64,000 bases of DNA from Algorimicrobium echini (lineage in GTDB: Bacteria; Bacteroidota; Bacteroidia; Flavobacteriales; Flavobacteriaceae). The position numbers and the translations under genes are program-made. Every line of letters starts with the position of its first letter. Position 1 is the stretch's first letter. Of the stretch, positions 54,842 to 64,000 are shown piece after piece. The notes under the pieces were generated by a model. The model was not told the origin of the DNA, did no database searches, and saw only the letters and a list, made by a program, of their open reading frames with translations. The stretch spans positions 342,335 through 406,334 of the forward strand of contig NZ_FOVN01000002.1 of NCBI RefSeq assembly GCF_900115185.1. The letters run 5' to 3'.

Positions 54842-55235
54842 TTGGGGTGATTTGCTATTAATCTTTGTAAAACTATGTATTCAACTTATAACCAAAACAA
54901 TTTCTCTTTAAATATTCGACGAAATGCAACATTTCTGTAAGAAAAAAACTACTGAAAATGCATTTTGTAGTACTTTTTGTACTTTTAGTCGATAAAATTT
55001 CAGGTAAATTAATTTGGCAAGAAATGGAATGACGACAAATATACGTTTGTTATATAGATTTGGATGTTTTTGTTTGTTACTAAATATCAACATGTTATCA
55101 ACAAACCCATTAGAATTGATAAATGCCTTAAAACTGCTTTTCATATCTAAAATCTGTCGTTAATCTAATTAATGTCCTACAGTAAGATTAAGAATAAAAA
55201 AATATATACTTTTATTGCGCTATTAATATCAATAT
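54842..55235. other. Intergenic region, 394 bases, between divergent genes
   Basis: Carries promoters for the repeat protein and the polysaccharide cluster. TATATTTG on the minus strand (55037-55044) is a possible -7 for the former with a leader near 190 bases; TACTTTTA (55207-55214) is a possible -7 for the latter. A 78-codon frame on the minus strand has poor coding character. No terminator or repeat is seen. Confidence 0.45.
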
Positions 55236-56369
55236 ATGTCCAATCTTCATTCTGGAGGTCAATTTTTTGCTACAAACAAACCAAAAATTGCCTTTATTAT
55301 ATCAAGCTTAACATCTGGTGGTGCTGAACGTGTTTTAAGCACGCTTGCAAACGCTTTTGTTACTGATTATCAGGTCACCATAATCAGCTTATATCATGTA
55401 ACACCATTTTACGAACTGGACAAAAACATTAAAGTCATTTCTTGTAAAGCCGCTTACAATAAGAATATGCGCTTTATAGATTCATTAAGCAATAATGTTT
55501 TCATGGTGCGCAGCATATTTCGTATTTTAAAAAAAGAAGACATTTCTGTTGCCATAGGTTTTATGACAACAACCAATATATATACAATTATAGCCAGTAA
55601 ATTAGCTAAAATTCCGTGCTTAATTAGTGAACGGACACATCCAGATTTTGATCCCCTTTCAGGTTTTTGGATTAAAATTAGAAAACTAACGTACCCTTAC
55701 TGTACAAAACTAATTGTTCAAACTTCAAGCATCAAATCTTATTTTTCTAAATTCATAAAAATTAACAAGTTAACTATTATAAAAAACCCTTTAGCTAAAG
55801 AGCTTATAAATTTTAGAGACAATACAATTAAAAAAGAAAAAATTATTTTAAGTGTTGGCAGGCTTGATCCCGTTAAAAACCATAAATTACTTATTGAAGC
55901 TTTTGCAGAAATGAGTAGAGATAATTGGAAAATTCAAATTGTAGGCGAAGGAGCTTTACATACCCAGTTACAAGAACTCATTAAAACACTAAATATTGAA
56001 AAGTCGGTTGAACTTATCGGTAGCGTTGATTGTATTCAAGATTATTACAGCAAAGCGTCTATTTTTGCATTTACTTCTAATTTTGAAGGGTTTCCAAATG
56101 CACTAATTGAAGCAATGGCTTTTGGCCTACCTTGCGTATCAACAAATTGTCCTTCAGGACCTTCAGAGATTATTAACGATGGTGAAAACGGATTCTTAAT
56201 TCCTGTTGACGACAAAAACATGTTAAAACGCAAATTAGAAATCTTAATGGCACAACCCGAATTAAGAGAAAAGTTTGGTTCCTCTGCTAAAGCCAGTACA
56301 ACAATGTTTGAAATAAAACATATTTCAGAACAATGGCAATATTTAATAACACAAGCATTACAGCGGTAA
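55236..56369 (+). CDS. Glycosyltransferase, GT4 family
   Basis: 377 residues, GT-B fold. N-terminal Rossmann domain begins KIAFIISSLTSGGAERVLSTLANA, a marker of this Bacteroidota GT4 group; the C-terminal domain has SVGRLDPVKNHKLLIEAF, GEGALHTQLQELI and the donor-binding EGFPNALIEAMAFGLP with the E-x7-E motif, then CPSGPSEIINDGENG. It transfers a sugar from a nucleotide donor with retention of configuration during repeat-unit assembly. The start ATG 55236 has no close rival. First gene of the polysaccharide cluster. Confidence 0.88.
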   Translation: MSNLHSGGQFFATNKPKIAFIISSLTSGGAERVLSTLANAFVTDYQVTIISLYHVTPFYELDKNIKVISCKAAYNKNMRFIDSLSNNVFMVRSIFRILKKEDISVAIGFMTTTNIYTIIASKLAKIPCLISERTHPDFDPLSGFWIKIRKLTYPYCTKLIVQTSSIKSYFSKFIKINKLTIIKNPLAKELINFRDNTIKKEKIILSVGRLDPVKNHKLLIEAFAEMSRDNWKIQIVGEGALHTQLQELIKTLNIEKSVELIGSVDCIQDYYSKASIFAFTSNFEGFPNALIEAMAFGLPCVSTNCPSGPSEIINDGENGFLIPVDDKNMLKRKLEILMAQPELREKFGSSAKASTTMFEIKHISEQWQYLITQALQR

Positions 56370-56370
56370 T

Positions 56371-57327
56371 ATGAATTTACAAGCACTTCTTCCATCCTAT
56401 TCCAAGCAACCTAATGCTGATTATATGTATCGCTTTACCATATTTACACCAGTATACAATAGAGCAAATACATTAGAGCGTGTTTTTAAATCTTTAGAAG
56501 CACAGACCTTCAAAGATTTTGAATTGGTGATCATTAATGATGGGTCTACTGATAATTCTCACAACACTATAGAAACGCTTATAAAAACTGCCACATTTCC
56601 AATTAACTATATAAACAACGCTAAAAACAAACATAAAATGGCTTGCTTTTTTCAAGCTATTCATGTGGCCAAAGGCGAATTTTTATTACCGTTCGATTCT
56701 GATGACGCTTGCGTTCCTGAAGCTTTAGAATATTTTAATAAAGAATATACCCAAATTCCAGAACATTTAAAACCAAGTATTAGTGGTGTAACCTGTTTAT
56801 GTGAAGATCAAAACGGAAATTTAGTTGGTAAACCATTTGAAAAGCAACCCTATTATAGTAATACGTTTTTATCTCAACGCGAACATTTAGAAGCCACAGA
56901 AAAATGGGGCTTTACAAAAACCAATGTTTTAAAAGGCATACAAATTAATGAGGCTATTTTTGCAAAAGGCTATATTCCAGAAGGTGTTATATGGGAATTT
57001 ATTGCCAAGCAAGGATTTCAAACCAAATATGTAAATCATATTTTACGCGTGTACTATTTAGATACTGAAAATGCTATTTCTATTCAAAATCATAAAAAAG
57101 ATGCCTTTGGTATGGCTATTTATTCATTATGTATATTAAACTGGTTTTATTCGGATTATTTCATGAAATATCCCACACTATTTATAAAACGAATTTTAAC
57201 TCTTTTAAGAGCTGCTGTTTTTTTAGATTTCCGTTTGAATTCGTACATCAAAGCTATTAACCCCAAACTACTAAAAACACTGTTTTTTTTAGGATGGCCG
57301 TTTAAAAAATTATTAAAAAACACCTAG
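56371..57327 (+). CDS. Glycosyltransferase, GT2 family
   Basis: 318 residues, start ATG 56371 (an internal ATG at 56425, before YRFTIFTPVYNRANT, would shorten it by 18 and is possible). GT-A motifs: FTIFTPVYNRANTLERVFKSL, ELVIINDGSTDNS with the first Asp, and the metal DxD-like LLPFDSDDACVPEAL near 110. The rest has no clear second domain; the C-terminus shows a moderately hydrophobic stretch (LFIKRILTLLRAAVFLDF). It adds an inverting sugar in the cluster. It begins one base after the preceding gene ends. Confidence 0.85.
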   Translation: MNLQALLPSYSKQPNADYMYRFTIFTPVYNRANTLERVFKSLEAQTFKDFELVIINDGSTDNSHNTIETLIKTATFPINYINNAKNKHKMACFFQAIHVAKGEFLLPFDSDDACVPEALEYFNKEYTQIPEHLKPSISGVTCLCEDQNGNLVGKPFEKQPYYSNTFLSQREHLEATEKWGFTKTNVLKGIQINEAIFAKGYIPEGVIWEFIAKQGFQTKYVNHILRVYYLDTENAISIQNHKKDAFGMAIYSLCILNWFYSDYFMKYPTLFIKRILTLLRAAVFLDFRLNSYIKAINPKLLKTLFFLGWPFKKLLKNT

Positions 57328-57332
57328 TTTTT

Positions 57333-58685
57333 GTGAAAATAAAAACCCTAATAAAGACCTTATTAACCAAGGTAAAAAATAATTCGACTGCTACCAATAT
57401 CATTATTGTAGGAGCAATTACAATATTGGTGAAGTTTTTTGGGTTTTATAAAGAAGTGGTAATTGCAGGAGAATTTGGACTTTCCGAATTACTAGATACC
57501 TTTTTTATTGCCCTATTATTACCTGGATTTATTAATGAGGTTTTCTTAAGCGCTTTTAATTCTGTATTTATTCCAAATTATATTGCAGAAGAAAAAACAA
57601 ATAAAAATATAGCTGCGTTTCAGTCTACAAGTTTTGTGGTAACCATCATAACCTCTTTAGTCTTTATGGGTATTGCTTTTTTATTTACAGATGTTTTTTT
57701 AGAACTTTTTTTCTCGGGACATTCGTCTGGTTATTATGAATTAATTATACTTCAATTTCATTACTTATTGCCCTGCATTCTAATTTGGGGATTAACATCA
57801 TTAATTAGTGGATTACTGAATATATATGGGGAATTCACATATTCATCCTTATATCCAATTATAACATCTATAGTTATGATTGTCTGTGTTATTTTTTATC
57901 GTGAAGAATTAGGAAAAAGCGTTTTGGCTGTTGGGATGTTAGTTGGAAGCATATTACAATTAATATTTCTGTTTGGTATAGCTTTACAGAAACAAATATT
58001 AAAATTTGCTGTACCAGATTTTAAAAGCTCTAACGCTATTTTAATGTTTAAGCAAGTACCAGCAAAAGTTTCATCAGGGTTTTTAACCGGACTAATTCCT
58101 GTAACAGATCAATATTTTGCCGCTCAATTAATTGTTGGTTCTATTGCTGCCCTTAATTATGGCATGAAAATACCTGCCTTTTTTACAACCATATTTATTA
58201 TTGCTTTGGGGAATGTATTATTACCCTACTTTTCAAAGTTGACAATTGACAATCCCGAAAAGTCCTTTAAAACACTTTTTATGTTGAACAAATGGATTTT
58301 TATTGTCATCATGAGCATTATGGTTATTGCCTGTGTATTTTCAAATGATATTATTGCCTTTCTATTTGAAAGAGACAGTTTCACCGCTAATGACACTGCT
58401 ATTGTTTCTAAAATTCAAATTATTTACCTAATAGGTGTCCCATTTATCATTTGTGGTAATTTGTTTGTAAAATTCCTAACCAGTATCAATAAAAATGCAT
58501 TTATGGCTTATGTCTCATTAGGAAGCATGTTATTAAATATTATATTAGATTTTATTTTAATGAATTGGGTGGGACTAATTGGTATTGCACTTTGTACAAC
58601 CATCATTCAAATTTTAAAAATATTTGTTTTCTATAGTTATACCAATAAACAGAAGCGACTCTTAAAAGTAAGTACACATTCATGA
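57333..58685 (+). CDS. MurJ/MviN-type lipid-linked oligosaccharide flippase
   Basis: 450 residues from GTG 57333, about 13 hydrophobic helices. The start TNIIIVGAITILVKFFGFYKEVVIAGEFGLSELLDTFFIA and LLLPGFINEVFLSAFNSVFIPNYIAEE are MurJ/MviN markers of the MOP flippase superfamily. Beside glycosyltransferases and a polymerase-like gene the protein is more likely the Wzx of this locus than the peptidoglycan flippase; the length, shorter than 500, also fits. It flips undecaprenyl-linked units outward. Overlaps the next gene by 4 bases. Confidence 0.83.
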   Translation: MKIKTLIKTLLTKVKNNSTATNIIIVGAITILVKFFGFYKEVVIAGEFGLSELLDTFFIALLLPGFINEVFLSAFNSVFIPNYIAEEKTNKNIAAFQSTSFVVTIITSLVFMGIAFLFTDVFLELFFSGHSSGYYELIILQFHYLLPCILIWGLTSLISGLLNIYGEFTYSSLYPIITSIVMIVCVIFYREELGKSVLAVGMLVGSILQLIFLFGIALQKQILKFAVPDFKSSNAILMFKQVPAKVSSGFLTGLIPVTDQYFAAQLIVGSIAALNYGMKIPAFFTTIFIIALGNVLLPYFSKLTIDNPEKSFKTLFMLNKWIFIVIMSIMVIACVFSNDIIAFLFERDSFTANDTAIVSKIQIIYLIGVPFIICGNLFVKFLTSINKNAFMAYVSLGSMLLNIILDFILMNWVGLIGIALCTTIIQILKIFVFYSYTNKQKRLLKVSTHS

Positions 58686-59797
58686 AAATTTTAAAATACG
58701 TAGCGCTGGTTTTAATACTCCTAAATGTACCAACATTTAGCTTGGAGTATCTGGGTGCTGGTATAGGTTCTATAACCAACTTATTACTAACTGTTGTGGT
58801 AGTTATTTATTTTTTTATTGCAAAAAAATCGAAACCACTTTGGCCATTTATAGTTCTAGGGCTTTGCTTTTTCACATTCTCTGGACTACAATACACAGGT
58901 ATAACAGAGTTATTTATTAAGGAAGCTATCAGGTATTTCATTTTTATTATTTGTGTAAATGAAATTACGAAAGCAACAACTGACAAAGAGTTACTTATTT
59001 TTCTAGTAATTGGCGCGTTAAGTATTGCCGTAAATGCATTAGTCTTCCCAGATATTTTTGGCCGTTATGGTGGTTTTTATTTAAATCCGAATAAGGCTGG
59101 TTTTATTTGTTTGTTTGGATTTGCATTGTCATATATTATTCCAAATTACAAGCTTAAACTTTTGATTCAATTTGTTTTAATACTTTGTGGTATTTTTACA
59201 CTTTCTCGGTCGTTTATTATGTTTTTAGTAATTATTAATGTGGTATCTGTATTTGCTAACAAAAAAAACATTCAAACATTTGCCGTAGGTGCCGTAGCTT
59301 TAATCATTATTTTTGCTGCTGCTTCAGCTCTTCAGCTAAACAAAGCACGTTTTTCCGCTTTACATAGTCTATTTGGTAACACAGAAGAAGTAGAAACACA
59401 AACAATTACCGAAGGTTCAAGAAATGAAACTTGGGCTTATTTTTCAGATTTAATTACCAACAATGTGGTTACTGGTGCTGGCTATAAATCTATGAGAGGC
59501 GAATCTAGTTTAGTTGCTATTGAATATGGTGTTCATAATACTTTTTTAATGGTATTAGGTGAAGCTGGAATTTTAGCATTTCTCCTAATAGTAATTATTT
59601 ATTTGGCCATAACCATCAGAAGCCTTCGTTACTTTCGAATCCATCAAGAATATACCTATTTAGCAATTGCTTTAATTGGTTACTTGATGGTGGCTCATAA
59701 TTTTTTTGAAAAATACGATGTACTTTTTATATCCGTATGGCTTTATAACAAAGTGCATCAAGAACTGCCTGTAAAGGCTGAAATTAAAGCTAATTAA
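58682..59797 (+). CDS. O-antigen ligase/polymerase-like membrane protein (Wzy/WaaL type)
   Basis: 371 residues with about ten transmembrane helices and one larger external loop. The Wzy_C/O-antigen-ligase region has the sequence GRYGGFYLNPNKAGFICLFGFALSYI, FTLSRSFIMFLVI, then the loop with NETWAYFSDLITNNVVTGAGYKSMRGE and HNTFLMVLGEAGILAF. These are the conserved blocks of WaaL/Wzy: the Arg-rich loop (SRSF) and the His after the ...VGY/GAGY segment. It would polymerise or attach the surface glycan in the periplasm. Co-transcribed (overlap with flippase 4 bases). Confidence 0.83.
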   Translation: MKILKYVALVLILLNVPTFSLEYLGAGIGSITNLLLTVVVVIYFFIAKKSKPLWPFIVLGLCFFTFSGLQYTGITELFIKEAIRYFIFIICVNEITKATTDKELLIFLVIGALSIAVNALVFPDIFGRYGGFYLNPNKAGFICLFGFALSYIIPNYKLKLLIQFVLILCGIFTLSRSFIMFLVIINVVSVFANKKNIQTFAVGAVALIIIFAAASALQLNKARFSALHSLFGNTEEVETQTITEGSRNETWAYFSDLITNNVVTGAGYKSMRGESSLVAIEYGVHNTFLMVLGEAGILAFLLIVIIYLAITIRSLRYFRIHQEYTYLAIALIGYLMVAHNFFEKYDVLFISVWLYNKVHQELPVKAEIKAN

Positions 59798-59799
59798 CT

Positions 59800-61650
59800 A
59801 TGTGTGGAATTTACGGATCAACTATAGAATATTCTAGAAAACAGGTTCAAGACAAATTGGAACGTACAAAATTTAGAGGTCCTGATAAACTGGATTTTAA
59901 ATTTTTAGGCAGCTCCAATAAACCTGTTATTTTTGGCCATAACCGCTTGGCTATTATAGATATTGATGAGCGCTCCAACCAACCCTTTACGTATAACCAT
60001 ACAATTCATATTGTGTTTAATGGTGAGGTTTATAATTTTAAAGTGCTTAAAAAACAATTAGAAAGTAAAGGTTACCAATTCAATACAACCAGCGACACGG
60101 AAGTTATTTGTGCCGCGTATTTAGAATATGGCGAGGACTGCGTAAATTATCTTGGCGGCATGTTTGCCTTTGTTATTTTTGATGAAACAAAACAAAAGCT
60201 TTTTGGAGCGCGAGATCGTTTGGGTAAAAAACCCTTCTATTATTATTTAAATGAGAAACAGTTTGAATTTGCTAGTCAGATTTCATCCATTCAAATGCAT
60301 CACACCAATTTAACAATTTCTAATAAAGCTATTAGTTACTATTTAGCTTGGGGAGCTGTTCCCGATCCACATTCTATTTTTAATGAAATTAAAAAACTAC
60401 AAGCTGGACATTGTTTTTCTTTGGATTTAACTTCATACAACTTTAAAGAACGACCATATTGGGATGTTGATACAGAGGTTAAAAACCCTTACAAAGGTTC
60501 TTATAAAGAAGCTATTACTGAATTAGATGGCTTGATAAGCAATGCCGTTTCCACGCGTTTATTTGCTGATGTTCCCGTGGGTGTTTTCCTATCAGGTGGT
60601 GTAGATTCATCTGTAGTAGCTGCTTTGGCTACTAAAACAACCGATAGTAAAGTGAAAACCTTTTCTGTAAAATTTAATGAAAAAGGATTCGATGAAAGTG
60701 TATATGCAAAACAAGTTGCCAATCATTTACAAACAGATCATCATGTTATAGAATGCAATTACAACGAAGGACTCGATTTGATTGATAATTTTACGCATTA
60801 TTATGACGAACCCTTTGCTGATTCTTCAGCTATTCCGTCTATGTTACTCGCAAAACACACACGTAAAAAGGTTACAGTGGCTTTATCTGGTGATGGTGGT
60901 GATGAAAGTTTTATTGGTTATGAACGCTACAAATGGATGAAACAAGTTAACCATTTATACAATTTGCCTAACTTTTTGAGGCATACGGTAGCAAAAACAG
61001 CAGGTTTAGCGCCTCATTATAAATTAAAAATGATTGGCAAAGGATTGCAATATGACGATATCAATTCGCTTTATATAGCATCCGTTACTGGTGTTAATAT
61101 GTCTTGGTTAAAATCAGATTTTGATTATACCGATGTTCCTGAAAAAAAATACCTGTTTCATAATGATAAAAACTTATACGAACGCCTAACTGATTTTGAT
61201 ATTAAAACCTATTTAAACTGGGATATAAATACCAAAGTAGATCGTGCCACCATGGCATATTCATTAGAAGCTCGTGCACCGCTCATGGATCATAGTATTG
61301 TGGAGTTCGCACAATCATTGCCAACAGCCTTTAAGTATAACGGAAACATACAAAAGCGGATTTTAAAGGATGTGCTCTATCAATATGTTCCAGAAAAAAT
61401 ATTTGACAGACCAAAAGCAGGATTTACCATGCCTTTTGCCGAATGGTTCAAGCACGAGTTAAAAGAGTATGTGCTTTCTGAATTAGATATGGCAAGTTTA
61501 CGAGAAATTCCAAATATAGATGCGGATGAGGTCTATAAAATGATTCAACAACACATGAAAGGTAGTTGGAATCGTTATCCATTAATTTGGAAATTATTGG
61601 TGTTGAAAAAATGGCTTAAAACAAATGGATCAGGATATACCATACAATAA
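59800..61650 (+). CDS. asnB: Asparagine synthase (glutamine-hydrolysing) family protein
   Basis: 616 residues. N-terminal Ntn glutaminase domain with nucleophile Cys2 (MCGIYGS), RGPD (KFRGPDKLD) and HNRLAIIDI; C-terminal synthase with the ATP pyrophosphatase loop FLSGGVDSSVVAAL, SGDGGDESFIGYERYKWM and KVDRATMAYSLEARAPLMDH. It could make free asparagine, but a position inside a glycan cluster, with a second copy at 63901, fits the AsnB-like enzymes that amidate sugar carboxyls. Substrate therefore uncertain. It begins 2 bases after the preceding gene ends. Confidence 0.9.
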   Translation: MCGIYGSTIEYSRKQVQDKLERTKFRGPDKLDFKFLGSSNKPVIFGHNRLAIIDIDERSNQPFTYNHTIHIVFNGEVYNFKVLKKQLESKGYQFNTTSDTEVICAAYLEYGEDCVNYLGGMFAFVIFDETKQKLFGARDRLGKKPFYYYLNEKQFEFASQISSIQMHHTNLTISNKAISYYLAWGAVPDPHSIFNEIKKLQAGHCFSLDLTSYNFKERPYWDVDTEVKNPYKGSYKEAITELDGLISNAVSTRLFADVPVGVFLSGGVDSSVVAALATKTTDSKVKTFSVKFNEKGFDESVYAKQVANHLQTDHHVIECNYNEGLDLIDNFTHYYDEPFADSSAIPSMLLAKHTRKKVTVALSGDGGDESFIGYERYKWMKQVNHLYNLPNFLRHTVAKTAGLAPHYKLKMIGKGLQYDDINSLYIASVTGVNMSWLKSDFDYTDVPEKKYLFHNDKNLYERLTDFDIKTYLNWDINTKVDRATMAYSLEARAPLMDHSIVEFAQSLPTAFKYNGNIQKRILKDVLYQYVPEKIFDRPKAGFTMPFAEWFKHELKEYVLSELDMASLREIPNIDADEVYKMIQQHMKGSWNRYPLIWKLLVLKKWLKTNGSGYTIQ

Positions 61651-62747
61651 TGAACAATACTAAAACCAATATCATTTTTGTTTTACCATCACTAGCTGCA
61701 GGTGGTGCCGAGCGCATACTGTCTTATGTAGCTCAAAATTTAAATACAAAACAATTCAATGTTACCTTACTAATCACGGGATATGAAAAAGATACGGTTT
61801 ACCAAATAGAAAATTTAAACATCGTGTATTTCAATAAACCACGAGTATTAAAAGCTTTTGGCAGTTTGTTTCAATTTTTCAGAAAACACAAACCAGATAT
61901 TGTTGTGAGCTCCATAGTACATCTGAATACCATGATTGCTTTCATGTCTCCTTACTTCAGAAACACTAAATTTGTATCACGTGAAGCCAATGTCTTGACA
62001 GTTTTAAACAATCATAATCCATATACGAATTCTGCCTTTCCAAAAGCTATGATTGTTTTGGCATATAAATTAGTAGATTGTATTATTTGCCAATCTAAAG
62101 ACATGCAAAAGGATATGATTGCTAATTACAAAGTACCAAAAACAAAAACTGTTTTAATAAATAATCCTATTACAAAAGTTTTTAACTTGAAAACAGCTTC
62201 GTATGACACATCCAGACCGATGAAATTTATTACCATAGGCCGTTTAAGTAAAGAAAAAGGTCATGAACGTATTATTAAGGTGTTAGCACAATTAAATTTT
62301 CCATTTCAATATACCATTATTGGTTCTGGTAATGAAAAAGATAGTATTTTTGAAATGCTTGATAATAAGAACTTAACCAAAAATATTAAATATATTAGCT
62401 TTACAAAAAATGTTGAAACTTATTTGGCTGAAAGCGATTTATTCCTGCAAGGGTCTTATGTGGAAGGGTTTCCCAATGTATTGATTGAAAGCTGCGTAGT
62501 TGGCACACCCATTTTAGCTTTTAATGCTCCAGGAGGATTGGATGAAATTATAGAACCTGGCAAAAACGGCTATGTGGCAGATACGGAAGCGGATTATTTA
62601 AAGTATTTAAACCAATTATACAATTCATTTCCTTTTAATCCTGAAACAGTCAGTCAAGTTGTGAAAAATAAATTTAATAGCCATAAAATTATAAATGAAT
62701 ACACCAATCTGTTTTTAAAATTATCACATAAGAATCAGCATGTCTGA
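61650..62747 (+). CDS. Glycosyltransferase, GT4 family
   Basis: 365 residues, GT-B fold. Begins NIIFVLPSLAAGGAERILSYVAQ; the C-terminal domain has FITIGRLSKEKGHERIIKV, the acceptor/donor blocks DLFLQGSYVEGFPNVLIESCVVGTP with E-x7-E and NAPGGLDEIIEPGKNGYVAD. It is clearly a paralogue of the transferases at 55236 and 62740. Start overlaps the asnB stop by one base and its end overlaps the next gene by 8. It adds another sugar of the repeat unit; linkage unknown. Confidence 0.88.
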   Translation: MNNTKTNIIFVLPSLAAGGAERILSYVAQNLNTKQFNVTLLITGYEKDTVYQIENLNIVYFNKPRVLKAFGSLFQFFRKHKPDIVVSSIVHLNTMIAFMSPYFRNTKFVSREANVLTVLNNHNPYTNSAFPKAMIVLAYKLVDCIICQSKDMQKDMIANYKVPKTKTVLINNPITKVFNLKTASYDTSRPMKFITIGRLSKEKGHERIIKVLAQLNFPFQYTIIGSGNEKDSIFEMLDNKNLTKNIKYISFTKNVETYLAESDLFLQGSYVEGFPNVLIESCVVGTPILAFNAPGGLDEIIEPGKNGYVADTEADYLKYLNQLYNSFPFNPETVSQVVKNKFNSHKIINEYTNLFLKLSHKNQHV

Positions 62748-63897
62748 AAAAAGAAAAATTGCACTATTTGTATCTGCCATAGGTTATGGTGGCGCCGAAA
62801 AGGTGGTTAGCTTATTATTGTATGAGTTAACCAACTATTATGATGTGACCTTAATTCTGCTATACAACGAAATTAAACTACCCATACCTGATAACGCTAA
62901 AGTTATCATTCTATCCAATCCTGATGAAACATTTAAGAACTCCTTGTTTGGTCGTTTACGTGATAACATAAAATTCATTTTTAAATATCAAAACGTTTTA
63001 AAAGAATATAATATTGAAGTCGTTACTTCCTTCCTTGTACGCCAAAATATTATGACAGGAATAGCTAAAATGTTTAATGCAGATTTAAAGTCTATAATTA
63101 GTGAACGCTGCTTCCCTTCTATTATGTACAAAGACGAGAAACTCACATCCATATTAACCAAATTGCTAATTCCCTATTTCTACAATAAAAATGATAAGTT
63201 ATTTTCTAATTCAATATATATCAACAACGATTTAAAAAAGAATTATAAACTTAAAATAGATGCTTCGGTCATTTACAATCCCATTAGAACGGAAGCCATA
63301 AAACCTGAATTGACTCCTTACAAAAATTTTGATGATATATTTAATGTCGTTACTGTTGGCAGAATGATACCAGTAAAAAACCAGAAAAGCATTATTGAAG
63401 CAATAAGTATGCTATCTAGTAATTTTTATATGGAAATATATGGAGATGGCTATTTACATGAACAACTAGATCAATTATCTATAAAATTAAATCTATCTGG
63501 CCGCGTTCATTTCAATGGAAATGTTAACAACGTAAAGTCTCATATTGTAAAAGGGCATTGTTTTGTTTTATGCTCTTTAACCGAAGGATTCCCGAATGTG
63601 GTTTTAGAAGCTATGTCAGTTGGTTTACCTGTTATTTGTACAAACTGTATGTCTGGTCCCTTGGAATTACTTAACGATAACGAAGAGGTTACCATCCTAA
63701 AAGGCTCTTTTGTGAAAGCAAAATATGGTTTATTGGTAAATGTTGATGATGCGGTTGGACTATCGCAAGCAATGAAATTCTTACAGAAAAATCCAGATGC
63801 ACGACAAAAATATAGTGATTTGAGTTTTGAGCGTGCTAAAACGTACGATATTAAAAATATTGGCTTACAGGTTAAACATTTAATTGATAGTATTTAA
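62740..63897 (+). CDS. Glycosyltransferase, GT4 family
   Basis: 385 residues, GT-B fold. N-terminal IALFVSAIGYGGAEKVVSLLLYEL, central SIISERCFPSIMY like the transferase at 55236 (LISERTHPDF), C-terminal VVTVGRMIPVKNQKSIIEAI, IYGDGYLHEQLDQLS and LTEGFPNVVLEAMSVGLPVICTN plus CMSGPLELL. Closest in the window to the 55236 protein, so the two may be paralogues acting on related sugars. It overlaps the preceding gene by 8 bases and is followed after 3 bases by another asparagine-synthase-like gene. Confidence 0.88.
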   Translation: MSEKRKIALFVSAIGYGGAEKVVSLLLYELTNYYDVTLILLYNEIKLPIPDNAKVIILSNPDETFKNSLFGRLRDNIKFIFKYQNVLKEYNIEVVTSFLVRQNIMTGIAKMFNADLKSIISERCFPSIMYKDEKLTSILTKLLIPYFYNKNDKLFSNSIYINNDLKKNYKLKIDASVIYNPIRTEAIKPELTPYKNFDDIFNVVTVGRMIPVKNQKSIIEAISMLSSNFYMEIYGDGYLHEQLDQLSIKLNLSGRVHFNGNVNNVKSHIVKGHCFVLCSLTEGFPNVVLEAMSVGLPVICTNCMSGPLELLNDNEEVTILKGSFVKAKYGLLVNVDDAVGLSQAMKFLQKNPDARQKYSDLSFERAKTYDIKNIGLQVKHLIDSI

Positions 63898-63900
63898 TTT

Positions 63901-64000
63901 ATGTGTGGAATTAACGGATTTATTAAATCAACTCATACTACTCCAGAAGCAGCATTAAGTTTGCTTAAAAAAATGAACCATGTCATTATTCATCGTGGGC
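63901..64000 (+). CDS. asnB: Second asparagine-synthase-like gene, 5' end only
   Basis: The last 100 bases encode MCGINGFIKSTHTTPEAALS and then LLKKMNHVIIHRG before the window ends. Cys2 after the initiator Met is the N-terminal nucleophile of class II amidotransferases, and the IHRG segment matches the RGPD/HRGP region, so this is again AsnB-like. It starts 3 bases after the preceding glycosyltransferase and belongs to the same cluster. Confidence 0.85.
   Translation, partial: MCGINGFIKSTHTTPEAALSLLKKMNHVIIHRG

Noticed and set aside
54908-55144. 78-codon frame on the minus strand upstream of the repeat protein
   Set aside because: Poor coding character (many Phe/Lys/Asn runs) and it covers the likely promoter of the neighbouring gene.
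1-64000. tRNA, rRNA, CRISPR arrays, insertion sequences and prophage genes
   Set aside because: Looked for cloverleaf-like segments, regularly spaced direct repeats, transposase or integrase motifs and terminal inverted repeats; none found by eye.

Overview
The window is a chromosomal segment from a member of the Flavobacteriaceae (phylum Bacteroidota). The evidence is consistent: low G+C DNA, several promoters of the Bacteroidota type (TTG, about 19 bases, TAnnTTTG), few obvious Shine-Dalgarno sites, two secreted proteins ending in type IX secretion (T9SS) sorting domains, a PorX orthologue, a fused lpxC/fabZ gene and a flavobacterial gene order around lpxD, lpxA, efp and sucD. I see no insertion sequence, prophage, CRISPR array, rRNA or tRNA, and no disrupted gene. 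The first and last genes are cut by the window edges.

Layout. 1-7 kb: a LytS/LytR-type two-component pair (kinase truncated), an FG-GAP-like lipoprotein, a tiny membrane protein, and the ABC exporter pair ybbP/ybbA diverging from a TesA-like esterase. 7-12 kb: minus-strand single genes (flavin-dependent oxidoreductase, MFS transporter, guanine-deaminase-like enzyme, cytochrome c, DnaJ-KTSC protein) and a plus-strand redoxin. 12-14 kb: a secreted beta-helix T9SS cargo. 14.3-18 kb: a four-gene oxidoreductase operon ending in a strong terminator, followed by a Crp/Fnr regulator. 18.8-21 kb: two unrelated fatty-acid desaturases and a cold-shock protein. 21.4-28.2 kb: small envelope and unknown proteins, a thioesterase, a Gre-like factor, an MscS channel and a TruA-family enzyme.

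28.2-35.6 kb carries a complete histidine operon on the minus strand (hisG-D-C-B-H-A-F-IE). It is preceded by an 18-codon leader peptide with five His codons, an intrinsic terminator and a matching antiterminator segment: a transcription attenuator. This is the best regulatory find in the window. 35.6-39.2 kb holds a fabG, VWA-like membrane protein and prohibitin operon. 39.3-46.8 kb holds sucD and the lipid A block (two lpxD-like genes, lpxC/fabZ, lpxA) with efp and an HD-domain hydrolase, whose promoter overlaps the divergent porX start. 46.8-51.3 kb: porX, tsaE, a short secreted peptide overlapping a membrane protein gene, alanine dehydrogenase and a DUF4258-like protein. 51.4-54.8 kb encodes a large T9SS cargo with nine tandem Ig/PKD-like repeats. 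From 55.2 kb to the end runs a plus-strand polysaccharide cluster: four glycosyltransferases, a MurJ/Wzx-type flippase, a Wzy/WaaL-type membrane protein and two asparagine-synthase-like genes, nearly all abutting or overlapping.

Nothing here is clearly a new multi-gene system. The items most worth following are the his attenuator, the overlapping small secreted peptide at 49.0 kb, the promoter/start overlap at porX, the four-gene redox operon with its upstream palindrome, and the near-identical 215-base duplication inside the repeat protein.
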